From an uncultured Opitutia bacterium (GTDB lineage Bacteria > Verrucomicrobiota > Verrucomicrobiia > Opitutales > UBA953): a DNA stretch of 10,640 nucleotides. Of the stretch, positions 8,587-10,640 are shown one piece after another (positions within the stretch are counted from its first letter, which is position 1; the number at the start of each line of letters is the position of its first letter). The notes under the pieces were generated by a model. That model saw only the letters and a program-made list of their open reading frames with translations. It had not been told where the DNA came from and did not search any database. The DNA lies in the NCBI GenBank assembly GCA_937874455.1, contig CALNBE010000037.1, positions 1 through 10,640 of the forward strand. The letters run 5' to 3'. Made by a program: the position numbers and the translations under genes.

Positions 8587-9525
8587 ATGAGAATTCTTGT
8601 TTTGGGCGCGGGTGCGGTGGGCGGCTATTTTGGCGGGAGGTTGTTGCAGGCCGGACGGGAGGTAACGTTTTTGGTGCGCCCGGCGCGGGCGGCGTTGTTG
8701 GAGGAAAAAGGGCTGGGGATTCAGAGCCCTGTGGGAAATGTCCGGCTGGAGCATCCGCCGACGGTGACGGATGGCGCGCAAGGCGCACCGTATGATTTGA
8801 TTTTGCTGAGCTGCAAGGCGTATGACTTGGATTCGGCGCTGGCGGCGATTGCCCCGGCGGTCGGGGAAAAAACGTTGATTTTGCCTTTGCTCAATGGCCA
8901 GCGGCATTTGGAGCAACTGGACGCCCGTTTTGGCGCGGAGAAAGTGCTGGGCGGCCTTTGTCTGGTCTCGGCCACCGTCGGGGAGGACGGCGGAATCGTG
9001 CATTTCCTCCCCGGTCATCGCATCACCTTTGGCGAACGCTCGGGAGAAATGTCGGCGCGGACGAAACAGGTGGAGACAGCGTTGTCCGGCGCGTTGTTTG
9101 AGGTGGTGCGGAGCAACATCATCCGCACCGAAATGTGGGAAAAATGGGTGATGCTGGCCGCACTCGCCGGGGCGACGACATTGATGCGGGCGGCGGTGGG
9201 GGAAATTGTCCGCGCGCCTGGCGGCGAAAAATTTGTCTTGGGATTGCTGGAGGAGTGCCGGCGGGTGGCGGAGTTGGAGGGCGTTGCGCCGCGGCCGGAA
9301 ATTTTTGCCGGAATGCAGAAACGCCTGACCAATCCGGATTCGCCCCTGACCGCCTCAATGTATCGCGACATCTGCCACGGCGGGCGCATCGAGTCGGAGC
9401 AAATCATTGGCGACCTGCTGGTGCGCGGAGAAAAGCACGGCCACGGCGCGGAGGAATTTCCCTTGCTGGGGTTGGTGCGTACGCATCTGCGGGCCTACGA
9501 AAACCGGCGGGCCGGGCGCGTTTGA
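8587..9525 (+). CDS. panE: 2-dehydropantoate 2-reductase (ketopantoate reductase) family protein
   Basis: 312-residue cytoplasmic oxidoreductase. The family reduces ketopantoate to pantoate with NADPH, a step in pantothenate and CoA synthesis. An N-terminal Rossmann fold carries GAGAVG (7-12) and Lys77 in SCKAYD, and LNG follows with Asn103. The C-terminal helical domain has WEKW with Lys186, the likely catalytic lysine, and an SMYRDI...GGRIESE block (258-271) with Glu269 aligned by eye to the substrate-binding Glu of E. coli PanE. Length is normal (E. coli enzyme about 303). ATG 8587 is chosen because the Rossmann strand begins directly (MRILVLGAGA); no SD precedes it. It diverges from the membrane-protein cluster (133 bases between starts) and converges with the hydrolase gene 16 bases downstream. 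PanE-like paralogues acting on other 2-keto acids exist, so the exact substrate, and hence the symbol, is probable rather than proved. Confidence 0.9.
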   Translation: MRILVLGAGAVGGYFGGRLLQAGREVTFLVRPARAALLEEKGLGIQSPVGNVRLEHPPTVTDGAQGAPYDLILLSCKAYDLDSALAAIAPAVGEKTLILPLLNGQRHLEQLDARFGAEKVLGGLCLVSATVGEDGGIVHFLPGHRITFGERSGEMSARTKQVETALSGALFEVVRSNIIRTEMWEKWVMLAALAGATTLMRAAVGEIVRAPGGEKFVLGLLEECRRVAELEGVAPRPEIFAGMQKRLTNPDSPLTASMYRDICHGGRIESEQIIGDLLVRGEKHGHGAEEFPLLGLVRTHLRAYENRRAGRV

Positions 9526-9541
9526 AGGATTGGCGCGGCGG

Positions 9542-10537
9542 CTATTTCCTTTGCCAGCGGTCGTCCTTTTCCAACACGGCGCGGGGGAAATCGCCCGCTA
9601 GCCATTGTCCGGCCAGCGGGTCATTTTTCAGCGTGGCATCCCAGAAGGCGGTGCTGATCGCCAGAATTGCCCGGTGGTAGCGAGGATTGCGCGTGATTTG
9701 CCGGACGGTGCTGTCGGTGAAATCCGCATGGATCGCGCCCTGCAGGACGAGTTCGTATTTGTTCCCCGGCGGCAGGGCGGGGAAAACCGCCAGTCGGTCC
9801 GCCAGACTGATGCCGCCGACCTCGGCGACATCGGCGGTGCCGGTCATCAGGAGCCAGGGAATGCGCACTTCGCCGAAGGCCGTGGACGCGTTCCCGGTGC
9901 GCGGCTGGCTCGGGCTGAGTGCGATGGCGGCGCGGATGCGCGGGTCGGTCCAGCCGGGGTTTTTCCCAGGAAAACGCTGCCCGCTCACCGCCTGGGTGGT
10001 GACCGCGCCGAAGGAATGCCCGGCCATGCCGGTGCGCGTCAGGTCAAGCCGGCCAAACAGCGGATGGCCCTTTTGTTTTTGCCAAACCGCCAGTTGGTTG
10101 AGCACCGCCGGGACATCCTCTGCGCGCAGTTGCAGGTTTTCCGCCGACACCGCATTTTCCAACGCCTGTCGTCGGGCACGCCGGGTGGTCTGGTCTTCCC
10201 AAATCGCGGCATCGCTGCCCGGATGTTGGAGAAAAACCACCGCGTAGCCCCGGGCGGCCCAGTGTTTGCCCAGATAGGCGTTGCCCTCCCGGGAGCCGCC
10301 GAGGCCGTGACTGAACAAAATCACCGGAGCGGATTTTTCCTCAGCGGGCAGGAAAATTTTCAGCGGGATGGTGCGCGTGCGTCGCTGGTCCACCACGTCG
10401 ATTCGCAGAACTGTGGCCGGGGTGGCGGAGGAAACGGCTAGGGGAGAATAGGAATTTGCGCCGGGCGTTTCCATCTGCGCCGCGCCGGAAAAAACGGGCA
10501 GGAGGAACAGCAGGACGAGGCAGAATGGGTGTCGCAT
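9542..10537 (-). CDS. Secreted alpha/beta hydrolase (dienelactone hydrolase / PAF-acetylhydrolase-like)
   Basis: 331-residue exported hydrolase. The N-terminus is a clear signal peptide (MRHPFCLVLLFLLPVFSGAAQ, probable cleavage after Ala20), so the enzyme likely acts in the periplasm or outside the cell. An alpha/beta hydrolase core follows: oxyanion-hole SHGLGG (76-81), nucleophile elbow GHSFGA with Ser175, acid Asp236 in MTGTAD, and base His270 in GAIH. All triad positions are present, so it is probably an active esterase, lipase or related hydrolase. The SHGLGG plus GHSFGA pattern and spacing recall the platelet-activating-factor acetylhydrolase/chlorophyllase-like group, but the substrate cannot be assigned. 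ATG 10537 is chosen for the signal peptide; only a G-rich stretch 13-20 bases upstream precedes it. It stands alone on this strand and runs convergently into the panE-like gene. No terminator hairpin is visible in the 16-base gap. Confidence 0.9.
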   Translation of the reverse strand: MRHPFCLVLLFLLPVFSGAAQMETPGANSYSPLAVSSATPATVLRIDVVDQRRTRTIPLKIFLPAEEKSAPVILFSHGLGGSREGNAYLGKHWAARGYAVVFLQHPGSDAAIWEDQTTRRARRQALENAVSAENLQLRAEDVPAVLNQLAVWQKQKGHPLFGRLDLTRTGMAGHSFGAVTTQAVSGQRFPGKNPGWTDPRIRAAIALSPSQPRTGNASTAFGEVRIPWLLMTGTADVAEVGGISLADRLAVFPALPPGNKYELVLQGAIHADFTDSTVRQITRNPRYHRAILAISTAFWDATLKNDPLAGQWLAGDFPRAVLEKDDRWQRK

Positions 10538-10640
10538 GAAAAAGCAAAACCCCCGGCGCGCGGGGAAGTTTCCTAGCGGATTGCCGGAGAGGAAAAGGCG
10601 CGGTTAGGCGGCGTTTGCCTAGGCGCGAAGGAAAAGAATG
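10538..10640. other. Intergenic region with weak hairpin and possible next start codon
   Basis: This stretch lies upstream of the hydrolase gene. It holds a short inverted repeat, TAGGC at 10605-10609 and GCCTA at 10617-10621 (5-base stem, 7-base loop), and a palindrome GCCTAGGC at 10617-10624. The last three bases are ATG, preceded by AAGGA at 10628-10632, so a divergent plus-strand gene may begin exactly at the edge. No convincing promoter boxes are seen for either direction. Confidence 0.3.

Noticed and set aside
9526..9541. Bidirectional terminator between the convergent genes
   Set aside because: The 16-base gap contains no stem-loop or T-run that could serve as an intrinsic terminator.
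9605..10441. 278-codon plus-strand frame
   Set aside because: Antisense to the secreted hydrolase, whose signal peptide and catalytic triad are evident.

Overview
The window looks like chromosomal DNA from a GC-rich, Gram-negative-type bacterium. My best guess is a member of Verrucomicrobiota. This is inferred from the style of the gene cluster, the near-absence of Shine-Dalgarno sequences and the secreted and multi-membrane proteins; no marker gene is present to prove it. The DNA is almost fully coding. I found no tRNA, rRNA, CRISPR array, insertion sequence or phage gene, and no stretch above 300 bases without a gene.

Positions 1-8453 form one tightly packed minus-strand cluster, transcribed from about 8453 down to the left edge. 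In order of transcription it holds: (1) a three-span membrane protein with a long helical region and a Gly-rich tail (6674-8453), broken by one frameshift; (2) a MoxR-type AAA+ ATPase (5620-6639); (3) a secreted/membrane-anchored 598-residue protein with a GATase-like periplasmic part and two membrane spans (3802-5598); (4) an ABC transporter ATPase (2785-3783); (5) and (6) two paralogous, tandem ABC-2-type permeases (1351-2778 and 1-1341), the second frameshifted and cut by the window edge. Gaps between genes are 6-34 bases, so they are very likely one operon. The simplest reading is an ABC-2 exporter with a heterodimeric permease, coupled to an extracytoplasmic partner and a MoxR chaperone-type ATPase. 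The substrate is unknown. The DUF58 and von Willebrand factor A proteins that usually accompany MoxR are not in the window.

To the right, a plus-strand ketopantoate-reductase family gene (8587-9525) diverges from the cluster. It converges, 16 bases apart, with a minus-strand secreted alpha/beta hydrolase (9542-10537). The final 100 bases are intergenic and may hold the start of another plus-strand gene.

Two single-base frameshifts in or near short C/G runs (about 330 and about 7964-8001) interrupt otherwise intact genes. They are either sequencing/assembly errors or recent mutations. The sequence is also strikingly rich in GGAAA/TTTCC, and in the octamer GGAGGAAA in particular.
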